A DNA stretch of 64,000 nt from an uncultured Nioella sp. (lineage in GTDB: Bacteria; Pseudomonadota; Alphaproteobacteria; Rhodobacterales; Rhodobacteraceae), in the NCBI GenBank assembly GCA_947498125.1, contig CANMJH010000003.1:124001-188000 (forward strand), in the 5' to 3' direction. Below, one piece after another: positions 27,932-36,982 of the stretch (position 1 is its first letter; each line of letters begins with the position of its first letter). The notes below the pieces were generated by a model. It searched no databases. It had not been told where the DNA came from and was given only the letters and a program-made list of their open reading frames with translations. A program made the translations under genes and the position numbers.

Positions 27932-29740
27932 ATGTCTGCGTCTTACGACCTAACTCACCATTCTTATGACGTCGTTGTTGTCGGGGCTGGCGGCGCTGGA
28001 TTGCGCGCTACGCTTGGCATGGCCGAGCAAGGGCTGAAAACCGCCTGTATCTCAAAAGTCTTCCCAACCCGGTCGCACACGGTTGCGGCGCAGGGTGGCA
28101 TTGCGGCATCCCTTTCCAACATGGGTCCGGACCATTGGCAGTGGCACATGTATGACACTGTTAAGGGGTCCGATTGGCTCGGCGATACTGACGCGATGGA
28201 ATATCTCGCGCGGGAAGCCCCCAAAGCTGTTTATGAGCTGGAGCATTATGGTGTTCCCTTTAGCCGAACCGAAGAAGGCAAAATCTATCAGCGTCCTTTC
28301 GGCGGCCACACCACTGAATTTGGCGAAGGCCCCCCCGTTCAGCGGACTTGCGCCGCGGCGGACCGGACCGGTCACGCGATCCTGCATACGCTTTATGGCC
28401 AGTCCCTGAAGCATAACGCGGAATTCTACATCGAATATTTCGCCACCGATCTGATCATGTCCGAGGATGGACAGTGTCAGGGTGTTGTTGCATGGAAACT
28501 GGACGACGGCACGATGCATGTCTTCCACGCCAAAAGCACGGTTCTGGCGACCGGCGGCTATGGCCGCGCCTATTTCAGCGCGACCTCTGCCCATACCTGC
28601 ACCGGCGACGGTGGCGGAATGGTGGCCCGTCAGGGTCTGCCGCTTCAAGATATGGAGTTCGTGCAATTCCACCCAACGGGCATCTACGGATCGGGCTGTC
28701 TGATCACCGAAGGCGCGCGCGGCGAAGGCGGGTATCTGACCAACTCGGAAGGTGAGCGTTTCATGGAACGTTACGCGCCGACCTATAAGGATCTGGCCAG
28801 CCGTGACGTTGTCAGCCGCTGCATGACAATGGAAATTCGCGACGGACGTGGTGTTGGCGCTGAAGGCGATCACATTCACCTGCACCTCAACCACTTGCCG
28901 CCAGAAACGCTTGCCGAGCGTTTGCCCGGCATTTCCGAAAGCGCGCGTATCTTTGCAGGCGTTGACCTGACCAAGGAACCAATTCCGGTTCTGCCAACCG
29001 TTCACTATAATATGGGCGGCATCCCGACCAATTACTGGGGTGAAGTTCTGAACCCAACCAAGGATGATCCCGGCGCGATTGTTCCGGGCCTAATGGCTGT
29101 GGGTGAAGCGGGCTGTGCCTCTGTTCACGGTGCGAACCGGCTTGGCTCGAACTCGCTTATTGACCTTGTCGTCTTTGGCCGCGCAGCCGCGATCAAAGCG
29201 GGCGAAGTGGTTGACCCCGAAGCCTCTAAACCAGCGCTCAATCAGGCGTCTGTGGATAAGGCTCTGGGCCGGTTTGATGACGTTCGTTATGCCAATGGCG
29301 CACTTCCAACCGCCGAGCTGCGCTTGGAAATGCAGAAAACCATGCAAGCCGATGCGGCCGTGTTCCGGACCGACAAAACCTTGGCTGAGGGTGTCGTGAA
29401 GATGGAGAACGTCGCGGGCAAGATGACCGACATCAAAGTCTCGGATCGCTCGCTGATCTGGAACTCGGACTTGATGGAAACGCTTGAGCTGACCAACCTG
29501 ATGCCCAACGCGCTTGCCACTGTTGTCAGCGCCGAGGCGCGTAAAGAAAGCCGCGGCGCCCATGCCCACGAGGACTATCCAGATCGCGACGACAAGAACT
29601 GGCGGGTTCACTCGCTGGCTACTGTCGATGGCAATAAGGTGTCTCTGGACACCCGCCCCGTGCATCTTGATCCGCTATCCACCCATGAAGAGGGCGGGAT
29701 CGATCTTAAGAAAATCGCTCCAAAGGCGCGCGTTTACTGA
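27932..29740 (+). CDS. sdhA: Succinate dehydrogenase flavoprotein subunit
   Basis: A 602-residue protein read from ATG 27932. GAGGAGLRA is the FAD loop, SHTVAAQGG includes the His that carries covalent FAD, and the substrate-site residues lie in [10 protein letters not shown] and [12 protein letters not shown]. It oxidises succinate to fumarate. The TGA stop shares its A with the ATG of the following lipoprotein gene, so the insertion between sdhA and sdhB is translationally linked to sdhA. Confidence 0.97.
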   Translation: MSASYDLTHHSYDVVVVGAGGAGLRATLGMAEQGLKTACISKVFPTRSHTVAAQGGIAASLSNMGPDHWQWHMYDTVKGSDWLGDTDAMEYLAREAPKAVYELEHYGVPFSRTEEGKIYQRPFGGHTTEFGEGPPVQRTCAAADRTGHAILHTLYGQSLKHNAEFYIEYFATDLIMSEDGQCQGVVAWKLDDGTMHVFHAKSTVLATGGYGRAYFSATSAHTCTGDGGGMVARQGLPLQDMEFVQFHPTGIYGSGCLITEGARGEGGYLTNSEGERFMERYAPTYKDLASRDVVSRCMTMEIRDGRGVGAEGDHIHLHLNHLPPETLAERLPGISESARIFAGVDLTKEPIPVLPTVHYNMGGIPTNYWGEVLNPTKDDPGAIVPGLMAVGEAGCASVHGANRLGSNSLIDLVVFGRAAAIKAGEVVDPEASKPALNQASVDKALGRFDDVRYANGALPTAELRLEMQKTMQADAAVFRTDKTLAEGVVKMENVAGKMTDIKVSDRSLIWNSDLMETLELTNLMPNALATVVSAEARKESRGAHAHEDYPDRDDKNWRVHSLATVDGNKVSLDTRPVHLDPLSTHEEGGIDLKKIAPKARVY

Positions 29741-30054
29741 TGCGCGCCATGCTGGCAGTGGCAGCCGTTTTCGCGGTTGCAGGATGTGACGCCGCGAATA
29801 ACGCGGCGGATAATATCGCACGCCAGCAAGCCAAATCCGTGGTTCGCGTGATTGTCTCTGAGCGGTTTCCGGGCGTGAATGTAGCCCCGGTGACCGATTG
29901 CGTTATCGATGCCGCGTCAGGGGAAGAGATCTTGTCATTAGCCGGCGCGTCATTGACCGGCGTTTCTGATCGCACGATTGAAACGGTGATTGATATTGCC
30001 AGCCGGCCCGAGGCGGTGACTTGCATTGCCCGCGCCGGGTTCAGCTTGTTATGA
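29740..30054 (+). CDS. Small lipoprotein within the sdh operon
   Basis: A 104-residue protein. The N-terminus [20 protein letters not shown] is a lipoprotein signal peptide with lipobox VAGC and Cys16. The mature part is a short acidic domain with two Cys (VTDCVID and AVTCIARAG). No family recognised. It starts within the sdhA stop codon and its stop precedes the sulfotransferase start by eight bases. Confidence 0.75.
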   Translation: MRAMLAVAAVFAVAGCDAANNAADNIARQQAKSVVRVIVSERFPGVNVAPVTDCVIDAASGEEILSLAGASLTGVSDRTIETVIDIASRPEAVTCIARAGFSLL

Positions 30055-30062
30055 GGGGGCGT

Positions 30063-30860
30063 ATGGAACTTACTGACCCCCGCGTTCTATGTCTTGGCAC
30101 CCATCACAAAACGGGCACTGTCTGGCTGCAGCGGGTGTTCCGCACGATCAGCCGGGCCTTGTCGATCCCATGTTCTTATATCTTTAATAAATCAGCTGAT
30201 CAGCTAATCCCCGCGGACGGTCGCGTCATCCTATTCTCGTCATCGTGCCGCTTTCGCACCGATTTGTTGTCTCGCGCCGATGCTCGGTTCCTGCATGTGA
30301 TCCGCGATCCGCGCGATGTGCTGCTTTCTGGCATGCGATATCATCAAGTATGCGGTGAGTTTGGTGAAAAGCTCGTTCATATGAAGCGCGACGATCTTGG
30401 CGGGCTCAGCTACCAAGAGCATATCCGCAGCTTGCCCGATGACGAGGCTAAGCTGCTTTTTGAAATGGAAGAGCGTCACGCGGATACTTTGCGTGAAATG
30501 CGTGCCTGGGATTACGCCCGAGCCAATAATATTGAGATGCGTTACGAGACCCTGATGCAGGATCACGAGACAACCGCCTTTAAAAAAGTGCTGCGCGCTA
30601 TGGGTTTTGACGGCAAAGAGCTGACTCGCGCTGCCAAGATTTTCTGGCGCAAGAGCCTTTTTGGCGGCATGGCCGAAGAAGGCGCTCATGATGCCCGCGT
30701 CCAAACCCATGTCACGTCGGGCAAAATCGCCCAATGGCGCACGAAGTTGCCGCGCCGTATTGCCGAAATTTACGCCGAACGCCATGGCCAGGATCTGGTT
30801 GCGCTCGGCTATGAACCCCATCCCACCCATTGGCTGAAGGAGCTGCACCATGCAGCCTAG
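30063..30860 (+). CDS. Sulfotransferase-domain protein within the sdh operon
   Basis: A 265-residue protein from ATG 30063 (GAGGGGGCGT before it); an ATG at 30051 is also in frame. CLGTHHKTGTVWLQRV is the 5'-phosphosulfate-binding loop and VIRDPRDVLLSGMRYH the 3'-phosphate site of PAPS-dependent sulfotransferases. By family it would transfer sulfate to a carbohydrate or other acceptor; the acceptor is unknown. It is placed between sdhA and sdhB and 31 bases before sdhB, an unexpected position. It could also be a sulfotransferase-like protein without that activity. Confidence 0.8.
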   Translation: MELTDPRVLCLGTHHKTGTVWLQRVFRTISRALSIPCSYIFNKSADQLIPADGRVILFSSSCRFRTDLLSRADARFLHVIRDPRDVLLSGMRYHQVCGEFGEKLVHMKRDDLGGLSYQEHIRSLPDDEAKLLFEMEERHADTLREMRAWDYARANNIEMRYETLMQDHETTAFKKVLRAMGFDGKELTRAAKIFWRKSLFGGMAEEGAHDARVQTHVTSGKIAQWRTKLPRRIAEIYAERHGQDLVALGYEPHPTHWLKELHHAA

Positions 30861-30891
30861 CCTTCGTTTATTCGTCAAGAGGAGCTGACCC

Positions 30892-31671
30892 ATGGTCCAA
30901 TTCACGCTTCCCCGTAATTCCAAGGTCATGACGGGCAAGACATGGCCCAAGCCCGAGGGCGCCACGAATGTCCGTAAGTTCCAAATTTACCGCTGGAACC
31001 CGGATGATGGCAAAAACCCTCAGGTTGACACCTATTTTGTCGATATGGATGCTTGCGGCCCGATGGTTCTGGACGCGCTCATCAAGATCAAGAATGAGAT
31101 TGATCCGACCCTGACCTTCCGCCGCTCTTGCCGCGAAGGCATCTGTGGGTCCTGCGCGATGAATATCGACGGGATCAACACATTGGCCTGTATCTACGGT
31201 ATGGATGAGATCAAAGGCGATGTGAAAATCTACCCTCTGCCGCATATGCCAGTGGTGAAAGACCTGATCCCAGACCTCACGCATTTCTATGCGCAACACG
31301 CGTCGATCATGCCGTGGCTCGAAACCAAAACGCAGCGCCCTGAACATGAATGGCGCCAGTCGATCGAAGACCGCAAGAAGCTTGATGGTCTTTATGAATG
31401 CGTGATGTGTGCCAGTTGTTCGACCAGCTGCCCTAGCTATTGGTGGAATGGCGACCGGTACCTTGGGCCAGCAGCGCTGCTGCACGCTTATCGCTGGATT
31501 ATCGACAGCCGCGATGAGGCAACCGGAGAGCGTCTGGATGAGCTCGAAGATCCGTTCAAGCTCTATCGCTGCCACACCATTATGAATTGCTCGAAGACGT
31601 GCCCCAAAGGCCTGAACCCGGCCAAGGCGATTGCTTCGATCAAAAAGATGATGGTTGAGCGGCAGCTTTGA
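30892..31671 (+). CDS. sdhB: Succinate dehydrogenase iron-sulfur subunit
   Basis: A 259-residue protein with three Fe-S clusters. The [2Fe-2S] ligands lie in [15 protein letters not shown]; the [4Fe-4S] and [3Fe-4S] ligands in [16 protein letters not shown] and [14 protein letters not shown]. It connects SdhA to the membrane anchor. The ribosome site AAGAGGAGC lies before the ATG. A strong terminator follows. Confidence 0.97.
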   Translation: MVQFTLPRNSKVMTGKTWPKPEGATNVRKFQIYRWNPDDGKNPQVDTYFVDMDACGPMVLDALIKIKNEIDPTLTFRRSCREGICGSCAMNIDGINTLACIYGMDEIKGDVKIYPLPHMPVVKDLIPDLTHFYAQHASIMPWLETKTQRPEHEWRQSIEDRKKLDGLYECVMCASCSTSCPSYWWNGDRYLGPAALLHAYRWIIDSRDEATGERLDELEDPFKLYRCHTIMNCSKTCPKGLNPAKAIASIKKMMVERQL

Positions 31672-31694
31672 CCCGCCATTGAACCCTTTAAAAC

Positions 31695-31722
31695 AGGCCG
31701 GGCATTTGCCCGGCCTTTTTTG
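31695..31722 (+). terminator. Rho-independent terminator of the sdh operon
   Basis: A 10-bp stem AGGCCGGGCA/TGCCCGGCCT region (31695-31717) with a short T-rich loop followed by a T run. It is 24 bases past the sdhB stop and lies between convergent sdhB and deoD. Confidence 0.9.
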
Positions 31723-31753
31723 TCTCAACGTTTGGATTAGGCGTTAAATGTTC

Positions 31754-32458
31754 CTATGCAAACGCGGCTTCCAGCGCGATTTCGACCATGTCACCAAAGC
31801 TGGATTGGCGATCCTCTGACGGCAGTGCCTCGCCCGTTTGCAGATGGTCCGAAATAGTCAGAACCGCCAAGGCGCGCGCGCCGTAGCGGGCGGCGAGTGT
31901 GTATAGCTCGGCTGCTTCCATTTCGACGGCCAGAATGCCGTGGCGGGTCATTTGTTCGTTCAGATCGGGCCGCTCGTCGTAAAACACATCCGAGGAATAG
32001 ATGCCGCCAACATGAATGCCGCAATCGCGCTTTTCAGCCACGTGATAGGCGGCATGCAGCAAGCCGTAATCGGCGCAAGGCGCGTAATTCAATTCCTTGA
32101 AGATACCCGAAGAGGGCGAGGAGAGCGTCGTAGACGTCATGGCAAGCACAACATCGCGCAATTTGACCTGAGGTTGCATTCCCCCGGCTGACCCGATGCG
32201 GATCAGCGTTTTGGCACCAAAATCGCGGATCAACTCATTCGCATAGATGCTCAGGCTGGGCATTCCCATGCCCGACCCATGGATCGTAACCCGGTTACCG
32301 TTCCAAGTGCCAGTGTAGCCAAGCATGCCGCGGGTTTCATTGACGCAAACAGGATTCTCAAGAAAGGTCTCTGCCGCCCATTTGGCCCGCAAGGGATCGC
32401 CGGGCAATAAAACAGTCTCTGCAATGTCGCCGGGTTTTGCGCCGATATGGATGGTCAT
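31754..32458 (-). CDS. deoD: Purine-nucleoside phosphorylase, DeoD type
   Basis: A 234-residue protein of the hexameric trimeric-fold PNP family. [15 protein letters not shown] at the N-terminus binds phosphate, [10 protein letters not shown] is in the active site, and [17 protein letters not shown] is the PNP signature. It cleaves purine nucleosides to base and ribose 1-phosphate. Single gene, convergent with sdhB. Confidence 0.95.
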   Translation of the reverse strand: MTIHIGAKPGDIAETVLLPGDPLRAKWAAETFLENPVCVNETRGMLGYTGTWNGNRVTIHGSGMGMPSLSIYANELIRDFGAKTLIRIGSAGGMQPQVKLRDVVLAMTSTTLSSPSSGIFKELNYAPCADYGLLHAAYHVAEKRDCGIHVGGIYSSDVFYDERPDLNEQMTRHGILAVEMEAAELYTLAARYGARALAVLTISDHLQTGEALPSEDRQSSFGDMVEIALEAAFA

Positions 32459-32629
32459 GGGGCGGCCTTTCTTAGGTTGCTTCGCCTTTCAGGATGAAGT
32501 GAGCAACGTAGCGCGTCAATCATGCATTTTTGGCAAAAAATCCCCTTTCATATCCGGCCTGGGGCGAGTGAAACCCCAATAAAGACCGACCCGAAAGGGG
32601 ACCTAAATCAATTTTGAAATTGGTCGCTG

Positions 32630-32938
32630 TTAAACGGCCAATTCCTCGGGCGTTGCGCCACCAGCAATTGCATCTTTGTACCAAACTGGTTGGCGTCCAC
32701 GCCCGCTCCAGGTTTGCGAGGAATCTGCCGGATTGCGATATTTGGGGATCGAAGTTTTGGTCGAGCCGCGTTTTCCGAAGATTTCTTCCAAAGAAAACCC
32801 ATGCTCTTGTGCAGCTTTTTGGGCTGCAGCAAGCGCCGCATCTTTTTGCCGTTTTTCAAAGCTAACTAAGGCTTTGTCGACATTCCGTTTCAACGAAACA
32901 AGCTCGTCTTTTGACATAGACTCTAAATCAAGCTCCAT
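32630..32938 (-). CDS. H-NS-family nucleoid-associated protein
   Basis: A 102-residue protein. Residues 1-55 form a charged helical (coiled-coil) oligomerisation part with KDELVSLKRNVDKAL. The C-terminus has KYRNPADSSQTWSGRGRQPV, the minor-groove DNA-binding motif (TWSGRGRxPxW) of H-NS/HvrA/MvaT-like proteins in alphaproteobacteria. It probably acts as a global silencer of AT-rich DNA. It lies between deoD and ecm. Short ribosome site AGGAGGATAT before the ATG. Confidence 0.93.
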   Translation of the reverse strand: MELDLESMSKDELVSLKRNVDKALVSFEKRQKDAALAAAQKAAQEHGFSLEEIFGKRGSTKTSIPKYRNPADSSQTWSGRGRQPVWYKDAIAGGATPEELAV

Positions 32939-33115
32939 ATCATCCTCCTATAAGTGATGGGCTTGATTAGAGCATGATGTAGTGATGAGACAACCAAAAA
33001 TGAGACCAAATCGGTTGAAACGACCCAATATTGGTAACATTTTCGCGCTAATTCGAGTTAACGTGAGGTTAATGACTGATTGTCGCCGCGAAACTATTGG
33101 CGTTTCAGACTAAAC

Positions 33116-35083
33116 CTATTCTGCGGCGACGTCCTTTGGATCTACCAGTTCAACGATATCCATCATGATCCGGTTCAATTCAAAATCCTTTGGCGTGTAA
33201 ACACGGTCGACGCCAATAGATAGCAATTCAGTAGCGTCTTCATCGGGAATGATACCGCCGACCATGACGGGAATATGGGTCAGGCCTTCGGCCTGCAATA
33301 GTGCCATCACTTCACGGATTAGTGGAATATGACTACCCGACAGAATTGACAGTCCAATGACATGTGGATTCTCGGATTTGGCGGCGTCAACGATTTGCCG
33401 GGGTGACAGGCGAATGCCCTCATAAGCAATATCCATTCCGCAATCACGAGCCCTGAATGCGATTTGTTCCGCGCCATTGGAATGGCCGTCCAATCCAGGT
33501 TTGCCGACAAGGAATTTCATTCGGCGGCCTAGTTTATCCGACACAAGATCCACGGCATCGCGGATATCATCCAAACCTTCGGTTTTATTGGACACGGCGC
33601 GGGCAACGCCCGTAGGGCCGCGATATTCGCCGTGAACGGCACGCATGACACCGGCCCACTCGCCGGTGGTCACGCCAGCTTTCGCCGCTGAAATGGATGC
33701 GGGCATGATGTTCTTACCCGCAGTTGCATCCGCTCGCAGAGCTGACAAAGCGGCCTGAGCAGCATTTTCATCACGGGCATTCCGCCATTCATCCAAACGC
33801 GCGATTTGCTGGGCTTCAACAGCGGGATCGACAACCATAATGCCGCCGCCAGATTCCGTCAGAGGGGAGGGTTCGCCTTGGGTGAACTTGTTAACGCCCA
33901 CCACGATAGTTTCACCTTTTTCGATTGCGTTAACACGATCGGCGTTGGATTCGACCAAGCGGCCCTTCATATATTCAATGGCTGCAATTGCGCCGCCCAT
34001 TGAATCCAGATTGGCCAATTCGGCGCGAGCGCCATTTTTAAGCTCTTCGACTTTTGCATCCACAACAGGATTTCCGTCAAAGAGATCGCCATATTCTAAA
34101 AGGTCGGTTTCATAGGCCATGATTTGCTGCATCCGCATGGACCATTGCTGGTCCCATGGGCGGGGTAGGCCAAGTGCTTCGTTCCAAGCGGGTAACTGAA
34201 CAGCGCGAGCACGGGCGTTTTTAGAAAGCGTGACAGCCAGCATTTCAATGAGAATGCGGTAGACATTGTTTTCGGGCTGCTGTTCGGTCAACCCAAGCGA
34301 GTTCACTTGAACGCCATAGCGGAAGCGGCGGAATTTTGGATTTTCGACGCCGTAGCGTTGCAATAGGATTTCATCCCAAAGATCCACAAAAGCGCGCATT
34401 TTGCACATTTCGGTGACGAACCGGATACCGGCATTCACGAAAAAGCTGATGCGGCCGCAAAGAGCCGGAAAATCTTCTTCGGCAACGCGAGGACGCAAAG
34501 CATCAAGAACAGCAATGCCAGTTGCCAGAGCAAAAGACAGCTCTTGTTCCGGTGTCGCACCAGCCTCCTGCAAATGGTAGGAACAGACGTTCATCGGGTT
34601 CCATTTGGGAACGTTCGAATAGCAATATTCGGCCACATCCGCGATCATCTTTAGACTGGGTGCCGGAGGGCATACATAAGTCCCGCGCGACAGATATTCC
34701 TTGATCAGATCGTTTTGCACCGTGCCCTGCAGTTTGGTGACATCCGCGCCTTGTTCTTCAGCCACTGCGATATAAAGCGACAACAGCCAAGGCGCGGTGG
34801 CGTTGATCGTCATCGAGGTGTTCATTTGCTCAAGCGGGATCTCATCAAACAGTGCCCTCATATCGCCCAGATGGCTGACGGGTACACCGACTTTGCCCAC
34901 TTCACCGCGAGACAGGACGTGGTCGCTGTCATATCCTGTTTGGGTTGGCAGATCGAATGCCACTGAAAGGCCGGTCTGACCCTTTGCCAGATTTGCACGA
35001 TAAAGCGCATTTGACGCGCTGGCGGTGGAATGGCCTGCATAGGTGCGGATCAGCCAGGGGCGGTCTTTTGTCGGCGCGGTCAT
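33116..35083 (-). CDS. ecm: Ethylmalonyl-CoA mutase (B12-dependent)
   Basis: A 655-residue protein if read from ATG 35083, which has a GAGGGCCCTC site before it. The open reading frame extends 75 bases further to a TTG, but that stretch contains a promoter-like TTGACA and an ATATAC box, so I reject it. The N-terminal part is a mutase TIM barrel (TYAGHSTASASNAL, then SMTINATAPWLLSLY), and the C-terminal B12 domain contains GLDGHSNG with the cobalt-ligand His near residue 534. It converts ethylmalonyl-CoA to methylsuccinyl-CoA. A methylmalonyl-CoA mutase is the alternative; ccr nearby favours Ecm. Confidence 0.9.
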   Translation of the reverse strand: MTAPTKDRPWLIRTYAGHSTASASNALYRANLAKGQTGLSVAFDLPTQTGYDSDHVLSRGEVGKVGVPVSHLGDMRALFDEIPLEQMNTSMTINATAPWLLSLYIAVAEEQGADVTKLQGTVQNDLIKEYLSRGTYVCPPAPSLKMIADVAEYCYSNVPKWNPMNVCSYHLQEAGATPEQELSFALATGIAVLDALRPRVAEEDFPALCGRISFFVNAGIRFVTEMCKMRAFVDLWDEILLQRYGVENPKFRRFRYGVQVNSLGLTEQQPENNVYRILIEMLAVTLSKNARARAVQLPAWNEALGLPRPWDQQWSMRMQQIMAYETDLLEYGDLFDGNPVVDAKVEELKNGARAELANLDSMGGAIAAIEYMKGRLVESNADRVNAIEKGETIVVGVNKFTQGEPSPLTESGGGIMVVDPAVEAQQIARLDEWRNARDENAAQAALSALRADATAGKNIMPASISAAKAGVTTGEWAGVMRAVHGEYRGPTGVARAVSNKTEGLDDIRDAVDLVSDKLGRRMKFLVGKPGLDGHSNGAEQIAFRARDCGMDIAYEGIRLSPRQIVDAAKSENPHVIGLSILSGSHIPLIREVMALLQAEGLTHIPVMVGGIIPDEDATELLSIGVDRVYTPKDFELNRIMMDIVELVDPKDVAAE

Positions 35084-35129
35084 GAGGGCCCTCGAATCTG
35101 CTTTGGTAATCTTATTTCGTAATTCGGGG

Positions 35130-35158
35130 GTATATTGGGAATAATAATACTCTGTCAA
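35130..35158 (-). promoter_or_regulatory. Candidate sigma-70 promoter of ecm
   Basis: On the minus strand, TTGACA (35158-35153), 17 bases, then ATATAC (35135-35130). It overlaps the first codons of the extended ecm reading frame and lies 47 bases before the chosen ATG. Confidence 0.65.
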
Positions 35159-35456
35159 CTCGCTGCATCGCGGCGAGAGGTAAAATTATTGCTGCAGTTG
35201 CAAATGGGCTGAAACCCGTCAGATTGCACAACCAACCCCGCTTTTTTTGCTGTCGCCACTTAGTCGGCGAAGGCAGGGCCAACTTTGGCGCGCATCACGG
35301 GGCGCAACCGGTGAAGGGGCCGCCGCCAAGCAACACGTGATGGTCTGACAGTCGCACCTTAGCTTATCAGGTGTGATGTGGCGTAGATGCGCCAAGGTCA
35401 GACGTGTCACCCTACGCGATTGCGGCGGGCGCGTTTTCCTGCCACCGTCGCCGGTA

Positions 35457-36857
35457 ATGTTTGCAACTGTCGAAATTCCCTATTGGCTTCTTGTGCTTGT
35501 CTTGCTTTTCGCAGGAATTGCAGCTTTGGACCGTGTCTTAATGCCTTCGGCGCGGTGGTATTTAAGGCGGCGGCTCGAACGCGCTGTTGAGCGTCTAAAT
35601 CAACGGCTTTCCTTTCCTATTCAACCCTTCAAGCTTGCACGCCGAAATGACACCATCCTGCGGTTGCGGTTTGACCCCGAGGTTGCAAAAGCCGTTTTGG
35701 ATTATGCGCGTGAGAACAATATTCGAGAAGATGTCGCCGCCCAAAAGGCAGAGCGCTATGCGCGCGAGATCGTGCCCAGCTTTTCGGCTTTCACTTATTT
35801 TGCCTTTGCCATTCGCGCGGCTCGGCTTTTGTCGCGTTCGCTTTATCGCGTGCGGGTGGGGACCACGAATGCAGATGCGATTGAGGCGATATCTAAAGAC
35901 TCGACGGTGATTTTCGTTATGAACCACCGCTCGAACATGGATTACGTCCTCGTGACATGGTTGGCGGCTGACCGATCGGCACTTGCCTACGCTGTTGGAG
36001 AATGGGCGCGGGTTTGGCCGCTGCAGCCATTGATCCGGATGTTGGGCGGGTATTTTATTCGCCGCCGGTACAATAATGCGCTCTACCGAAAGGTCTTGGC
36101 GCGCTATGTGCAGATGGCGACAGAAGCTGGCGTCACTCAGGCGGTTTTTCCTGAGGGTGGGCTTAGCCGAACGGGCGCGATGCGAGACCCGAAGGTGGGA
36201 CTGCTGTCTTATATCGTCGAAGGATTTAACCGCGAAACCTCGCGCGATGTGGTCTTTGTCCCCGTTGCGTTGAATTATGATCGGGTGATGGAAGACCGAA
36301 ACCTGATCCGCGCGCAAAATGAAGGCACGCGGCCATTTCGGTTCTCGATCAAACCAATCTTTCGCTACCTTCGCCGTATCCTATGGCAGAGGGTCACCAG
36401 ACGGCACGGCGAATACGGGCTTGCAGCGGTAAGCTATGGTGAGCCCCTGAGCCTGAGCGCTTTTATCGATCAGCACGGAAACACCCCTGAGGCGTTAGGG
36501 CAGGATCTTATGGGCCGTATTGGAACGGTGATGCCCGTCGTTCCATTTCCAATGATTGCCCATGCTTGGCTGTCCGGGGCGGCAACCCGAGCGGAACTCA
36601 TAGCAGGGCTTGGCGCAAGAATTGCCATTGCTCGCGAAAAAGGCGCGCCGGTATTCTTGCCTGACGGGCTGACCCAACATGCGCTTGTGGACAACACTTT
36701 AGCCAGTCTGAAGGAACGCAAAATGCTGCGAATGCAAAGGGGTTCGCTCGATTTGTCCGAAGAAGGAAAACATCTGTTGGCGTTCTATGCAGCCTCTGTA
36801 GAGCCAATTTTCGGTGATATTCCCAATAACCTGCCAGAACTTCAAGTTTCCGAATAG
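35457..36857 (+). CDS. PlsB-like glycerol-3-phosphate / lysophosphatidate acyltransferase
   Basis: A 466-residue protein. The reading frame opens earlier (GTG 35373), but I use the ATG at 35457, which begins MFATVEIPYWLLVL, a membrane anchor. NHRSNMDYV is the acyltransferase HX4D motif and FPEGGLSRTG the second conserved block. It transfers an acyl chain in phospholipid synthesis at the membrane. It shares the ecm-plsB intergenic region with ecm, and is followed by ccr 125 bases on. Confidence 0.85.
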   Translation: MFATVEIPYWLLVLVLLFAGIAALDRVLMPSARWYLRRRLERAVERLNQRLSFPIQPFKLARRNDTILRLRFDPEVAKAVLDYARENNIREDVAAQKAERYAREIVPSFSAFTYFAFAIRAARLLSRSLYRVRVGTTNADAIEAISKDSTVIFVMNHRSNMDYVLVTWLAADRSALAYAVGEWARVWPLQPLIRMLGGYFIRRRYNNALYRKVLARYVQMATEAGVTQAVFPEGGLSRTGAMRDPKVGLLSYIVEGFNRETSRDVVFVPVALNYDRVMEDRNLIRAQNEGTRPFRFSIKPIFRYLRRILWQRVTRRHGEYGLAAVSYGEPLSLSAFIDQHGNTPEALGQDLMGRIGTVMPVVPFPMIAHAWLSGAATRAELIAGLGARIAIAREKGAPVFLPDGLTQHALVDNTLASLKERKMLRMQRGSLDLSEEGKHLLAFYAASVEPIFGDIPNNLPELQVSE

Positions 36858-36982
36858 GCGTCACGACATAATATTTCGTTTTGGACCGGATTTTGGGTTG
36901 CATAGTTGCGCATGCCATTTTAGAGATGCTGCATGAGCACGGATTGATTCCGCAATGCAGCACAAAAGTTCAGGAGGAGCTG

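Noticed and set aside
30021-30062. Extension of the sulfotransferase gene upstream
   Set aside because: The added residues come from the lipoprotein gene frame and the site GAGGGG fits ATG 30063.
35084-35158. Extension of ecm to the TTG at 35158
   Set aside because: The stretch contains a promoter-like TTGACA/ATATAC pair and a good ribosome site precedes the ATG at 35083.
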